From Gammaproteobacteria bacterium (GTDB lineage: Bacteria > Pseudomonadota > Gammaproteobacteria > Steroidobacterales > Steroidobacteraceae), in the NCBI GenBank assembly GCA_021323735.1, contig JAJPKM010000021.1, positions 1 through 64,000 on the forward strand: a stretch of 64,000 nucleotides of DNA, given 5' to 3'. Position numbers and translations under genes: made by a program. This document shows positions 9,030 to 17,363 of this stretch, one piece after another. The notes under the pieces were generated by a model. That model ran no database searches, had not been told where the DNA came from, and saw only the letters and a program-made list of their open reading frames with translations. Position 1 is the stretch's first letter. Every line of letters starts with the position of its first letter.

Positions 9030-9404
9030 ATGCGATTCAATGGTCTGGCATTCATCGCCTCTGCCGTCGCAGTACTGTCCATCGCAGGGGCGGCGTGGTG
9101 GAGTTCTGCGCAGGCAGGCTCCCCGCCCGGCAAGACGGAGGTGGCCTCGCGGCGCTGGGCGGTCGTCAAAGTTGAATTGCCGGCCGGCGATGAGATTTTT
9201 CCACCCGCGGTCGGCGCGGACATTGCCACCAGCCAATGCTTGATATGTCACTCCGCAGGGATGGTATTGCAACAGCCTCCGCTCACGAAAGCAGAATGGC
9301 GCGCTGAAATCGTGAAGATGCGTTCCGCGTACGGAGCGCCGGTGCCCGACGATCAAGTGGATGCACTGTCGGAATATCTGACAGGTATTAACGGTCGACA
9401 ATAG
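9030..9404 (+). CDS. sorB: Monoheme cytochrome c, SorB-like subunit
   Basis: A 124-residue exported cytochrome c. An N-terminal hydrophobic signal (FIASAVAVLSIAGAAWW) precedes a mature part with a single heme-binding CLICH (Cys70, Cys73, His74) and a later Met in EIVKMRSAYG that could be the sixth ligand. It ends in a helix typical of class I cytochromes (DDQVDALSEYLTGI). It follows sorA by 24 bases, so both are probably on one message, and it would accept electrons from the molybdopterin subunit. Its last 17 bases overlap the end of the convergent hydrolase gene. Confidence 0.85.
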   Translation: MRFNGLAFIASAVAVLSIAGAAWWSSAQAGSPPGKTEVASRRWAVVKVELPAGDEIFPPAVGADIATSQCLICHSAGMVLQQPPLTKAEWRAEIVKMRSAYGAPVPDDQVDALSEYLTGINGRQ

Positions 9405-10743
9405 AACGCGATTCCCGGTACAGAACCCAAGAAGTCAGCAGGTCCGCATAGCCTGGGGTAATGCGCGACCAATGGAACGGCTCGCCCGCCCTTGATCCAT
9501 TGACGAGGGTATGGGAAGCCTGCGGGAACACGACGATGGTGAAATCGGGATTCCCGTTCTCACTCAATGCTTGCTGAATCGCTGCCACGGAGGGGGCGAC
9601 CGGAACGCGCTCATCCTCGCCCGCCTCGACGATCAGGACCGGCACGTGAATGAGCTTCCAGTAGTCCGCGGGGTTGTAGTTTGCAATGGTCGGAAAAAAC
9701 CTTATGAAATAGGAGTCCTCAGGCGGCAATGGAATTCCCTGGATCCACGCCGCTCCGCTCTGTTGTTCGGCCTTATATTCGCTTCTGAGTGCGTCATATC
9801 CGATGCCGGACCGCTCCACTTGGACCGCTCGCTCGATGAACTTTTCGGCGCTGGCTACATCGCGGGACGACAACCCGGAATGCCTGGCACCCGACTGTTG
9901 ACTGAAGATCTCCGCCTGCCACATGGGGATTCCCGAGGCTGCATCGGCCAAGACGAAGGCAACGGACTCGGACTTCGATGCGACGAGCGGTGCAATCGAT
10001 GCGCCCTGGCTATGGCCATGAATTCCGATTTTCTTCGGATCGATTCCTGTTTGAGATAGCAGCAACCTGACCCCTGCCAGCGCATCGTCGGCTAGTGCGT
10101 TGAAGTCGGAGGTCTTCCAGTCGCCTGTAGACTTGCCGGTGCCGCGTTTGTCGTAGATAAGACACGCTATACCTCTGCGGCCGAAGTAGTCGGCCCAAAA
10201 GCGATTTGCACCCCAGCGCGTCTCGGGGCCAGATCCTTGCAGCATGACAATGGCCGGGTGGGGGCCTTTGCCGCGCGGAATGTGCAGGGTTCCGGAGAGA
10301 GAAACAGGCCCATTGCGGAAGACGACGCCAGTCATCGAATAAGGAAACTGAGGGCTCGCGGTACGATGAAGTGCGAAGGTGCCGGAGCCATCCTCATCTT
10401 TGAAGGTGCCGTTGAGCGTCGAATGATCGAATCGTCCCGACCAGTGGATCTCACCGCCAAGAACCAGATCGACTTGATCCCCCACCTGCTTCGTCGAATC
10501 GAACGGGTACTCCATCGCTCGCTGCGTGACCGACGTGAAGGACGCCGCCAATTTTGCATCGACGCAAGTGAAATCGAATTCAATGGGAATAGATGCAGTA
10601 TTGCGCGTCATCGTACCTGCCCAGTGTCCGACGGTCGCAGGGGGCGCACACGGGGTTTCGGCGCGAGAGATCGACACTCCTAAGAATACAAGGGTGATCG
10701 CCAAGAGAGGGCCGTTCGGACGCAACAACGTTGATGACATCAT
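9388..10743 (-). CDS. Exported alpha/beta hydrolase
   Basis: A 451-residue secreted protein. After a signal peptide (LLAITLVFLGVSISRAE), an N-terminal beta-rich region of about 110 residues (GHWAGTMTRNT, WSGRFDHSTLNGTF) resembles the lead domain found in some dipeptidyl-peptidase-like hydrolases. The hydrolase fold follows: oxyanion region VMLQGSGPETRW, YDKRGTGKS, the nucleophile elbow GHSQG, an acidic residue in VPVLIVEAGEDERVP and the histidine in FPQASHTLV. The catalytic triad is thus complete. The substrate is an ester or peptide of unknown kind. It is convergent with sorB, overlapping by 17 bases, and its upstream side is a long gap of about 390 bases. Confidence 0.85.
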   Translation of the reverse strand: MMSSTLLRPNGPLLAITLVFLGVSISRAETPCAPPATVGHWAGTMTRNTASIPIEFDFTCVDAKLAASFTSVTQRAMEYPFDSTKQVGDQVDLVLGGEIHWSGRFDHSTLNGTFKDEDGSGTFALHRTASPQFPYSMTGVVFRNGPVSLSGTLHIPRGKGPHPAIVMLQGSGPETRWGANRFWADYFGRRGIACLIYDKRGTGKSTGDWKTSDFNALADDALAGVRLLLSQTGIDPKKIGIHGHSQGASIAPLVASKSESVAFVLADAASGIPMWQAEIFSQQSGARHSGLSSRDVASAEKFIERAVQVERSGIGYDALRSEYKAEQQSGAAWIQGIPLPPEDSYFIRFFPTIANYNPADYWKLIHVPVLIVEAGEDERVPVAPSVAAIQQALSENGNPDFTIVVFPQASHTLVNGSRAGEPFHWSRITPGYADLLTSWVLYRESRSIVDR

Positions 10744-11131
10744 GGTACCGTCAAATAGGTTGAACTATAAAAAAGGCCGTTCTGCGTAACTGAATTGCAT
10801 CGAACACGAATTGTTCATTGACCAATACGTACCGGCACTCGGTTGAGGGTGCGGCGATGCCTAACTATGTTGCAGAGGCAGAAGGACAAATCCGATTTTG
10901 AGGTAACCCAGCGGACAGGGAGCTGCTCAAATCTCCGAAGTGGTGGCATCCGCGGAGGCGAAACGGGCCGTCAACAGGTGACCATCGGGCCAGTGGACAG
11001 CTTCGCGCCCCGCGGCGCCAGTCGTCACTATATTCCTACGCACCCGCACCACCAACACTCATTGATCCTATCGATATGGCGAATTCGCATGACGCAGAAG
11101 ATCCACCATGCGAGGTCGGCACAGGCGAAAC
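10744..11131. other. Intergenic stretch, about 390 bases, no supportable gene
   Basis: The gap lies between two divergently read genes, the hydrolase and the GbsR-type regulator. An open frame of 229 codons crosses it but runs into the regulator gene in another frame and has no family features. No hairpin or RNA motif was evident apart from the promoter at its right edge. Confidence 0.45.
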
Positions 11132-11160
11132 TTGACAATCTAGTCCTGATGGACTGTAAT
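11132..11160 (+). promoter_or_regulatory. Strong sigma-70 promoter, abutting the start codon
   Basis: A perfect TTGACA (11132-11137) is followed after exactly 17 bases by TGTAAT (11155-11160), five of six matches to the -10 consensus. Transcription would begin near 11166-11168, and the regulator's ATG is at 11168. The message should therefore be leaderless or nearly so. Confidence 0.7.
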
Positions 11161-11187
11161 ATCTGTTATGACAGAAATTACAGATAT
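11154..11187. promoter_or_regulatory. Nested inverted repeats over -10 and start codon (putative operator)
   Basis: Two interleaved perfect inverted pairs are present: CTGTAAT (11154-11160) with ATTACAG (11177-11183), and ATATCTGT (11159-11166) with ACAGATAT (11180-11187). A smaller CTGT/ACAG pair flanks the ATG itself. Placement over the -10 element and first codons suits autorepression by the encoded winged-helix regulator. The assignment to that regulator is inference. Confidence 0.55.
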
Positions 11188-11743
11188 AAAAGGCCAGATT
11201 CCCCAAGCCGTGCGGCGCTTCGTGCTCGAGTGGGGGAATCTTGGCGAGCGCTGGGGGGTAAACCGCTCGGTGAGTCAGATCCACGCGCTGCTGTATGCGT
11301 CGAAGCAACCCTTGGCGGCGGAAGACATTGCCGAAACGCTTGGGATCGCGCGCTCGAATGTATCCAATTCGCTGCGCGAACTCCAAAGCTGGAACATCAT
11401 TCGGTCGGTTCCCGTCCTGGGCGACCGACGCACCTTTTATACCGCCGAGACGGACCTATGGAATCTGGTGTCGCGAATCGCGGCAGGACGCAAGGCACGC
11501 GAACTGGATCCGGCGGCCGCGGCCCTGCGTGATTGCGTCGAGATGTCGCGGGATGACAAGAGCGTGGATCCGGTCGTGCAGCTTCGCTTGAGGGAGATGC
11601 TGGATTTCGTGGAACGCACCAGCCGTTGGTACGACCAAATGATTGCGCTCCCGCGGTCTACGATCGTCACTCTCATGAAGTTGGGCGGCGGAATCGCGCG
11701 CCTGATCGATCGGGGCGGGAAACGGAGCAGGGACTTTTCTTAG
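11168..11743 (+). CDS. GbsR/MarR-family transcriptional regulator
   Basis: A 191-residue DNA-binding protein. The N-terminal winged helix has GERWGVNRSVSQIHALLYAS, then the helix-turn-helix DIAETLGIARSNVSNSLRELQSW and a wing (VLGDRRTFYTAETDLW), the pattern of GbsR-type MarR regulators. The C-terminal half is helical and probably dimerises. The start ATG lies about where transcription should begin, so no ribosome site is possible upstream. It is followed after 13 bases by a saccharopine-dehydrogenase-like gene and a DUF2269 gene in the same direction, so it probably heads a three-gene operon. Confidence 0.88.
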   Translation: MTEITDIKGQIPQAVRRFVLEWGNLGERWGVNRSVSQIHALLYASKQPLAAEDIAETLGIARSNVSNSLRELQSWNIIRSVPVLGDRRTFYTAETDLWNLVSRIAAGRKARELDPAAAALRDCVEMSRDDKSVDPVVQLRLREMLDFVERTSRWYDQMIALPRSTIVTLMKLGGGIARLIDRGGKRSRDFS

Positions 11744-11756
11744 CCCTGATTGAATC

Positions 11757-12839
11757 ATGCGCGTGGTGGTCATAGGCGGGCTCGGCAACTTCGGGGCGAG
11801 GATCTGTAAGCGCCTGAGTCAGGAAGGGGGAATCGAGGTCATCGCGACCAGCCGCCATCGGCCAGGGGCGGCCGCCGAGAATATTCAGACAGCGGTCGTG
11901 GATATCGACCATGTCGATTTCGCTGCGCAGTTGAAAGGTCTGGCGCCCGATCTTGTGATTCATTGTGCGGGGCCGTTCCAGGGTCAAGATTATCGGGTCG
12001 CTTTGGCCAGCTTGGCCTGCAAGGCCCACTATGTGGACTTGGCGGACGGGCGCGACTTCGTGGCTGGATTCGTCAAGGCCGTAGGACCTGCTGCCGCATT
12101 GGCGGGGCGCCTCGCCATAAGCGGTGCCAGCACGTTACCGGCACTGTCCTCGGCGGTGATCGATTCGCTGCAATCATCGATGCAGAACATTGATGCGGTC
12201 GATATCGTCATCGCACCCGGTCAACACGCTCCGCGCGGGGTTGCCACACTTGCCGCAGTACTTGGCTACGCGGGTCAGGCATTTCGGTGGTGGCAAGATG
12301 GCGTCTGGCGCACGGTATACGGCTGGCAAGAGCTGAAGCGCGAGAAATTCTCCTTCGGTAGCCGCCTCGCGGCGGCCTGCGACGTACCGGACTTGGAGCT
12401 TCTGCCGGACCGATACCCGGGCATCCGCAGCGTTACGTTTAGGGCGGCGTTGGAAGTGTCGGTTCAGCATCTGGCATTGTGGACCCTTGGCGCCTGTCGA
12501 CGGATGGGCCTGCCGATACCGGTCACTCGCTGGGCAGTCGCCTTCGATCGGATCGGAACTTGGTTGAACTGGTTGGGAACCGACACCGGTGGGATGACCG
12601 TGCGTCTCTCGGGCATCGACGCTGCAGGTCAACCTGGTTTTAGGTACTGGGAACTAGTTGCCGGAAAGAATCATGGGCCTGAAATACCCTGCATGGCCGC
12701 GGTCATTCTCGCCAAGAAACTTCAGCGTGGCGCTGAATGGGCCGCCGGCGCCAAGGTCTGTATGGGAATGATCACTTTGGGTGAATTCGAGCACGAGTTC
12801 GCACGTTGGGATATCCATACGAGGGAATCCGACTCGTGA
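11757..12839 (+). CDS. Saccharopine dehydrogenase-like NAD(P)-binding protein
   Basis: A 360-residue protein with an N-terminal Rossmann fold: VVVIGGLGNFGARICKRL, then ATSRHRPG, VVDIDH and LVIHCAGPFQGQDY, the order seen in the saccharopine dehydrogenase NADP-binding family. ISGASTLPALSSAV and a long C-terminal region follow, as in family members of unknown substrate. A true saccharopine dehydrogenase would need lysine-pathway neighbours, which are absent, so I call only the fold. It sits 13 bases after the regulator, and its stop overlaps the next start as GTGA, so the two downstream genes are translationally coupled. Confidence 0.75.
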   Translation: MRVVVIGGLGNFGARICKRLSQEGGIEVIATSRHRPGAAAENIQTAVVDIDHVDFAAQLKGLAPDLVIHCAGPFQGQDYRVALASLACKAHYVDLADGRDFVAGFVKAVGPAAALAGRLAISGASTLPALSSAVIDSLQSSMQNIDAVDIVIAPGQHAPRGVATLAAVLGYAGQAFRWWQDGVWRTVYGWQELKREKFSFGSRLAAACDVPDLELLPDRYPGIRSVTFRAALEVSVQHLALWTLGACRRMGLPIPVTRWAVAFDRIGTWLNWLGTDTGGMTVRLSGIDAAGQPGFRYWELVAGKNHGPEIPCMAAVILAKKLQRGAEWAAGAKVCMGMITLGEFEHEFARWDIHTRESDS

Positions 12840-13306
12840 ATTGGTATTTGCTGGTCAAGTGGGCTCACATCGTATCCTCCACGGTGCTGTTCGGAACAGG
12901 CGCGGGAATTGCGTTCTTCTTTGTTCGTGCGCAGCGCGCCGGCAACCTTGAAGTCATCGTCAGCGTCGGCCGCGATGTGGTAGTGGCCGACATGGTTTTC
13001 ACGGCCACGGCCGTGATCTTGCAACCGGTCACAGGCATTGCCCTAGCGCTCATGGCAGGATTTCCGCTGTCGGCACCCTGGTTGCTCGCGTCGATAACCT
13101 TGTATTTGTTCGTAGGGTGCTGTTGGCTGCCGGTGGTTTGGCTGCAAATCAGGATGCGGGATCTCGCAGCGGCAGCTGCTGCGGCTTCAACAGCGCTGCC
13201 GTCGCTGTACCACCGATACTATCGCTGGTGGTTCGCGTTAGGGTGGCCGGCGTTCCTCGGCGTTCTTGGCATTTTCTATCTGATGGTGGCGAAGCCAAAC
13301 GCTTGA
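12836..13306 (+). CDS. DUF2269-type integral membrane protein
   Basis: A 156-residue protein starting with GTG at 12836 inside the upstream stop (GTGA). Four hydrophobic helices are visible, with a conserved opening (YLLVKWAHIVSSTVLFGTG) and VVADMVFTATAVILQPVTG, features of the DUF2269 family. No enzymatic residues stand out. Overlap with the saccharopine-dehydrogenase-like gene suggests the pair acts together, perhaps with the membrane protein anchoring or supplying the substrate; that is inference. The open frame extends upstream to 12806, but the GTG matches family N-termini better. Confidence 0.75.
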   Translation: MNWYLLVKWAHIVSSTVLFGTGAGIAFFFVRAQRAGNLEVIVSVGRDVVVADMVFTATAVILQPVTGIALALMAGFPLSAPWLLASITLYLFVGCCWLPVVWLQIRMRDLAAAAAAASTALPSLYHRYYRWWFALGWPAFLGVLGIFYLMVAKPNA

Positions 13307-13351
13307 AGTTGCGAAATCAGGTGAGATTGACATCGCCGCAGATTCGCGCTG

Positions 13352-13528
13352 CTACGCCAAGGGTTCTTGGCACCCATCCGTCTCCATGGGCTTTGTGAGT
13401 CGCTTGCGGCGTGCAGCGCTCACCGCCCCCTGAAGCTGTGCAATGAGCTTCTCATTCAAGTAAGGCGGGGCGGGTCCGCCATCCAAGCGCGGCCGTTTGT
13501 GTCGGCTGCCAGGGGTTTTCTTCGGCAT
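13352..13528 (-). CDS. Possible small basic protein
   Basis: A 58-codon frame beginning MPKKTPGSRHKRPRLDGG, rich in Lys/Arg, with a central helix (YLNEKLIAQLQGAVSAARRKRL). It fills otherwise empty sequence after the DUF2269 gene on the opposite strand. No clear ribosome site precedes it. It could be a genuine small protein of unknown function or chance. Confidence 0.3.
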   Translation of the reverse strand: MPKKTPGSRHKRPRLDGGPAPPYLNEKLIAQLQGAVSAARRKRLTKPMETDGCQEPLA

Positions 13529-13691
13529 GTGGGCGGTCTCTGAAACTGCTTGAGTTCAACATGCCAGCAAGCGTCAGAGCAATCAAGGTGGGAGTGCCTT
13601 TGCTCGGTCAGTTTGAGACGGACTCGAAAGGCTCACGGCCATTATGTCGTGAATGTGTGCCCGCCGGTCGCGACTGCAGACTTAGGCCAAT

Positions 13692-13937
13692 TTAAGCCAA
13701 AACGTCCAGCAACGTGCCGAGCAGTTTGTTCGACGTACTGATGACATTCGCGCCTGCTTCAGCCAGCTGCAAGGATTGGTTCAAATCCAGCAATGAGCTG
13801 GTAATGTCCTGGTTCACCGGGTTGGCAATCAACTGAGCGTCCTGACTCAGACGCTGACTGCCGGCCGCGATCGCAGCAGCACCGCTGCTTTGCGCACTAG
13901 ACGGGGCGACAGAAGGCAGGGCGTTGATGGTGCTCAT
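13692..13937 (-). CDS. Orphan protein like the flagellar rod/hook C-terminal segment
   Basis: An 81-residue protein. The C-terminal half, with NQDITSSLLDLNQSLQLAEAGANVISTSNKLLGTLLDVLA split over about 40 residues, resembles the C-terminal amphipathic helix of axial flagellar proteins (FlgB/C/E/F/G family), which pack into the rod and hook. The N-terminal half is a Ser/Ala-rich linker. No other flagellar gene is in the window, so it is either a stand-alone small member of this family (known in some proteobacteria) or a relic. Its position next to an AT-rich patch leaves both open. Confidence 0.6.
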   Translation of the reverse strand: MSTINALPSVAPSSAQSSGAAAIAAGSQRLSQDAQLIANPVNQDITSSLLDLNQSLQLAEAGANVISTSNKLLGTLLDVLA

Positions 13938-14299
13938 CTGAGGATCATCGGCCGCAAGTGCCCAAACTTTAGCCTTGATTTGTTCGACCGCTCGAGAGGG
14001 TAGCGGTGCCGACCTTTGGCATGGCTGCTTGGCGGCAGCGGCGCAGTGAATGAGTCATAATGTGTGTCACATTTAACTTAGATATATTCCGTAATCATTT
14101 GATATATATATCGATTATTTATTCCTTTTAGATGCCTTTTCCTTTTGTTGCTTGATGATGTTATCCGATCGACTCCGCCCACGAGTTGGCTGCGCCCATG
14201 AGCAGGTGGCGGGCGTATTCTCTGAAAAATCGCGCCCGAATTACGAAACTTTTCCGATCCTGAGGTGTTGTAGGAGGAGCGAAAGGGGGAAATGTCGCT
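13938..14299. other. AT-rich intergenic stretch
   Basis: Between about 14050 and 14160 the sequence becomes markedly AT-rich (for example GATATATATATCGATTATTT), unlike its GC-rich neighbours. No gene, RNA fold or mobile-element end was recognised. The composition suggests foreign or decayed DNA, or a promoter zone. Confidence 0.45.
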
Positions 14300-14683
14300 A
14301 TGAGCATCGGGGTCGCTCACTGCTTTCATTCGATGTTGTACCGGCTACGTCAAAAGCCCGTACTGACGGCCATGATGGTCTGCTTGCTGGTCTTTGGAGC
14401 AACCGCATTGACGGCGAGCGTTGCGCTGTGGCGTGTGAAGTCAGCTTGCTCGGTGACCGAAAACCTCCACCTTCCCGATGTCGCCCAGTTCGCCCAGGCC
14501 ACCGCGGATCTTTCCAATCAAACCGATCTGTCGGTTCGACCTTCGTTTCTGCAGTCGGAGTTAGGGTTCCGTGCTGCGCAGAGCACAAGCAGCTCAGCCC
14601 TTTCGTACCGTGGTACGCCGACGAGTTGTCCTTGCGCCCGAAGGGAGTTACTGCCTGCCCGAGCAATATGGCGGCGGATCTGA
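14300..14683 (+). pseudogene. Possible remnant of a MacB/FtsX-type permease gene
   Basis: A 127-codon frame whose first 45 residues have the look of MacB-type ABC permease N-termini: a basic lead (MLYRLRQKPVLTAMMV) and one strong hydrophobic helix (CLLVFGATALTASVALW). After that helix the translation loses any family character and ends as a Cys/Ser-rich, unstructured tail. Intact permeases of this kind exceed 380 residues, so this would be a 5' fragment. It stands in a gene-poor zone next to an AT-rich patch and has no ATPase partner. Assignment is weak. Confidence 0.25.
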
Positions 14684-14705
14684 ACCGCCGACCATCGATA
14701 GCCGG

Positions 14706-15332
14706 TCAGTACTCCGTGAGCGGGGGACGGGCATGGTTGATCCACTGTTGCACGCTGGGCCTACGCCACTGGCGGTTGGCATAGTCGACGAGCTTTTGGG
14801 GAACCCCATCGCCGTGGACCACCAGGCGCTGCAACATCATGGCCAAATCCACGTCCGCGATCGACCATTGGCCGAATAAATGCTCGGTGCGGCCATCGAG
14901 CAACTGCGAAGCCGCCGCAAACAGCTTTTGAGTGGCTTCCGTCGCCTGCGCCGAGAGCGCGGGTCTGCGAGCGCCGCAGAACACGACGAACGTCGGCCGC
15001 TCCTCCCGAATCGGCATGAGATCACTGCGCACCCACGCCTGAATTTGCCGAGCCCGTGCCCGCTCCCGCAAGTCCGTGGGATAAAGGCGTGTGCCGGCAA
15101 AGCTTTCGTCAATGTATTCGCAGATCGCAGAGGATTCCGACAACGCGAAGCCATCGTGTACGAGCGTCGGGACCCGCTGGGTGATCGAGGTCGAGGCGAA
15201 GGTGCTTTCGTGCTGCGCGTTGGCGAATAGTTCGAGGGGTTTGACATCGAACGTCAAACCTTTTTCGATCAAGCTGACGAATGCGACCAAGGCATAGGGG
15301 CTGGCAAAATTGGAGTCGACGTAGAGCAGCAT
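14706..15332 (-). CDS. yfcF: Glutathione S-transferase, YfcF type
   Basis: A 208-residue enzyme closely matching the E. coli YfcF pattern as I remember it. The N-terminal thioredoxin-like domain has FASPYALVAFVSLIEKGLTF, RVPTLVHDGFALSESSAICEYI (glutathione-binding cis-Pro and ESSAI). An all-helical C-terminal domain has RARARQIQAWVRSDLMPIREERPT, FGQWSIADVDLAMMLQRLV and HGDGVPQKLVDYA. It conjugates or reduces electrophiles with glutathione in the cytosol; YfcF also has peroxidase activity. The start ATG has GGGAG about 6 bases upstream. It is the last gene of a reverse-strand run. Confidence 0.9.
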   Translation of the reverse strand: MLLYVDSNFASPYALVAFVSLIEKGLTFDVKPLELFANAQHESTFASTSITQRVPTLVHDGFALSESSAICEYIDESFAGTRLYPTDLRERARARQIQAWVRSDLMPIREERPTFVVFCGARRPALSAQATEATQKLFAAASQLLDGRTEHLFGQWSIADVDLAMMLQRLVVHGDGVPQKLVDYANRQWRRPSVQQWINHARPPLTEY

Positions 15333-15399
15333 TGGATACTCCCAAAGAGGAGGCGGTATCGTAACATTGTGCCGTCAAGCCAAGTGCAGGGGCCGGCGC

Positions 15400-16335
15400 T
15401 TAAGGCACCGTGGGGCGGTGCTCCAACGCGAAATCAATCGCTGCGCGAACCGCTGCCACTTGCGCGGCATTGCATTGCTCGGGGGTGGCAGAAGGGCTGT
15501 CGGGATAGACCTCAGTGGTCGTCTTGTAGGGCGCGTCCGTGATGCTGGCGCAGAGACCGAGCTGCTTGAGCGGGTAGCGGATGACGCCCGGCGCAACCAT
15601 GGGAGAGCCGATGATCTGGCCGTGACGGTCCGCCGACGCAATGCGTGTGACCTTTGCCACCGCAGAGATCACGGCTTGCTGAAACGCCGGTTGCGGATTC
15701 TCGCCATCGTCGACCAGATAGAAGCCATCGGGGATTTCGCCCGGTTCGTGCACCACGCCGTCGCGTGCGGCCAGCGCCGGTCGAAACTCGGACTCATCGC
15801 TATCGGTGGTTTCGTGCAAATCAATGTGCACCAGCACGCGGTCGCGGATGGGCGCGACCAGACGCATGAGGGCTGCCGATTCTTGCGCCGGGCTGTCGTC
15901 GCGAAATGAACGATTGGGGTCGACGGCGTGCATATTCCAGCGGTGAATCATTTCGTAGGCCCAGGGACTGACGCAGGGCGCTATCAGTAGGTTGACCTTG
16001 CCGTCATAGCTGGCCGCATGCCGGTCGACAAATTGCAATGCGCCGTGCACGCCGCTGGTTTCATAGCCATGTACGCCGCCCGTTACCAACGCGCAGGGTA
16101 GCGTGTCGCGCCAGACGCGGCTCTTGATCGCAAGCAAAGGGTACTTGTCGGGGTGATAGTCCAGCCGGCCATACTGCACCACCTCGTAGCGGGACCCGAG
16201 GGCCTCGATGGGGCGCCTCACATCCGCTTGGTAACTGCGCTTGACGGCCTGACGTGACAGCCAGGCGATCACTTCCGCTTGACCCCAGGGAACTCCGGGC
16301 GCGCCGATGGGGTAGGGTACCTGGATTGTGCTCAT
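15400..16335 (-). CDS. M14-type zinc carboxypeptidase family protein
   Basis: A 311-residue protein with the zinc-binding pair H-x-x-E in GGVHGYETSG (about residues 96-105), a later histidine in the RWNMHAVDPNRSF region, and HIDLHETTD. These fit peptidase family M14, including the subgroup related to succinylglutamate desuccinylases. A catalytic Glu would come from the C-terminal part (TTTEVYPDS). No signal peptide is visible, so it is probably cytoplasmic. The start is the ATG at 16335; the open frame extends upstream as a shadow of the next gene. It follows the polysaccharide deacetylase gene by 52 bases in the same direction. Confidence 0.78.
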   Translation of the reverse strand: MSTIQVPYPIGAPGVPWGQAEVIAWLSRQAVKRSYQADVRRPIEALGSRYEVVQYGRLDYHPDKYPLLAIKSRVWRDTLPCALVTGGVHGYETSGVHGALQFVDRHAASYDGKVNLLIAPCVSPWAYEMIHRWNMHAVDPNRSFRDDSPAQESAALMRLVAPIRDRVLVHIDLHETTDSDESEFRPALAARDGVVHEPGEIPDGFYLVDDGENPQPAFQQAVISAVAKVTRIASADRHGQIIGSPMVAPGVIRYPLKQLGLCASITDAPYKTTTEVYPDSPSATPEQCNAAQVAAVRAAIDFALEHRPTVP

Positions 16336-16387
16336 ATGCTCTAAATTGAGATGAATGCTGGAGGTCGGGACACGAGATGTAAGCTTC

Positions 16388-17338
16388 TCACAAGTGCAGG
16401 CGGTCGAGAATCGGCTTCTCGTACACATCATCTTCTGCGGGATAGCGCAGGCCCGGAACACCTTTTTTCTTGGCCAGCGCCCAAAGGATGCTCTCACCGG
16501 CCGGCAATATATCCGGACGCATGGCGTAGACCGGATCTTTGAACGCAACGTCGGAATCGATCAACGTCCATCCCTTATCCTTGAACATTTGAATCATATC
16601 CTGCAAAAAGAGCGCATTGATCAGATTGTGGTGCAGGAGCAGGACGTGCGCCACCGAGCGCCCGAGTACGGTGCGCGACAGACCGTCGTAATATTCCGCC
16701 CGGCCGTAGATATGACGAAGGTAGGCGTCCCTGTACGGTTGTGTGTCGGCGTTGGGATGATCCTTCAGCCGGGTACTCAAGCGTTGACTGTAGTACCAAT
16801 CGCTGGCATCCACCGACACGGGGCCGGTCTGATAGGAATTCGAATCGAGAAATTGCAGGAAGCCATCACGCTTTTCGGCGGTGTCGCCTTCCTTCAAGTA
16901 GGGAAATCGAAAGCGCCGCGTGAACCCCGGTACATCGCGGATGGCTTGGTCGCACGCGAGCAGTTCCTGCTCAAAGGCTGCCAAGCTGGTGCCTTCAAAG
17001 TTTGGATGGGTGGCGGTGTGGTTGCCGACCTGATGTCCAGAGGCGCCCCACTGCCGGATCAACTCATTCCTCGTAGGGTCCGCATCTGTCCTAGTGACGA
17101 AGAGAATGGACTTGAGGCGCGCCGCGGCCAATTGCCTCAATATCGCGGCGTTGCGATCCGCCGCGCTGAGTCCGATATGATCGGCCATGTTTGGCCCATC
17201 GTCGAATGTCAATGCGATGCTCTGGCCGTTGGCCGGCGGCATGAGCAGCAAAATCCCCAGTGTCATGCAGGCGATGATCGCGCATCGAATGGAAGCGGTA
17301 GTTGTGGATGGCATGGGCATCACCCTAGTCTCAACCAT
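16388..17338 (-). CDS. Exported polysaccharide deacetylase
   Basis: A 316-residue protein with a signal peptide (IRCAIIACMTLGILLLMPPANG) and a NodB-type deacetylase domain. The metal/catalytic motif TFDDGP lies just after the signal, the two zinc histidines are in NHTATHPNF, and a late LLLHHN supplies another conserved histidine. It should remove acetyl groups from an amino sugar in the cell wall or an exopolysaccharide. Because the catalytic domain starts right after the signal, it lacks extra binding modules. The start is uncertain between the codon at 17338 and in-frame ATGs shortly after it. Confidence 0.85.
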   Translation of the reverse strand: MVETRVMPMPSTTTASIRCAIIACMTLGILLLMPPANGQSIALTFDDGPNMADHIGLSAADRNAAILRQLAAARLKSILFVTRTDADPTRNELIRQWGASGHQVGNHTATHPNFEGTSLAAFEQELLACDQAIRDVPGFTRRFRFPYLKEGDTAEKRDGFLQFLDSNSYQTGPVSVDASDWYYSQRLSTRLKDHPNADTQPYRDAYLRHIYGRAEYYDGLSRTVLGRSVAHVLLLHHNLINALFLQDMIQMFKDKGWTLIDSDVAFKDPVYAMRPDILPAGESILWALAKKKGVPGLRYPAEDDVYEKPILDRLHL

Positions 17339-17363
17339 TCAAGAGCAACGGGAAAGCCCGCCC

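Noticed and set aside
10843-11532. 229-codon frame over the GbsR gene
   Set aside because: It overlaps the recognisable GbsR/MarR protein in another frame and has no domain or ribosome site.
14152-14784. 210-codon + strand frame
   Set aside because: Cys/Arg-rich, no family pattern, and it overlaps the permease-like frame and the YfcF gene.
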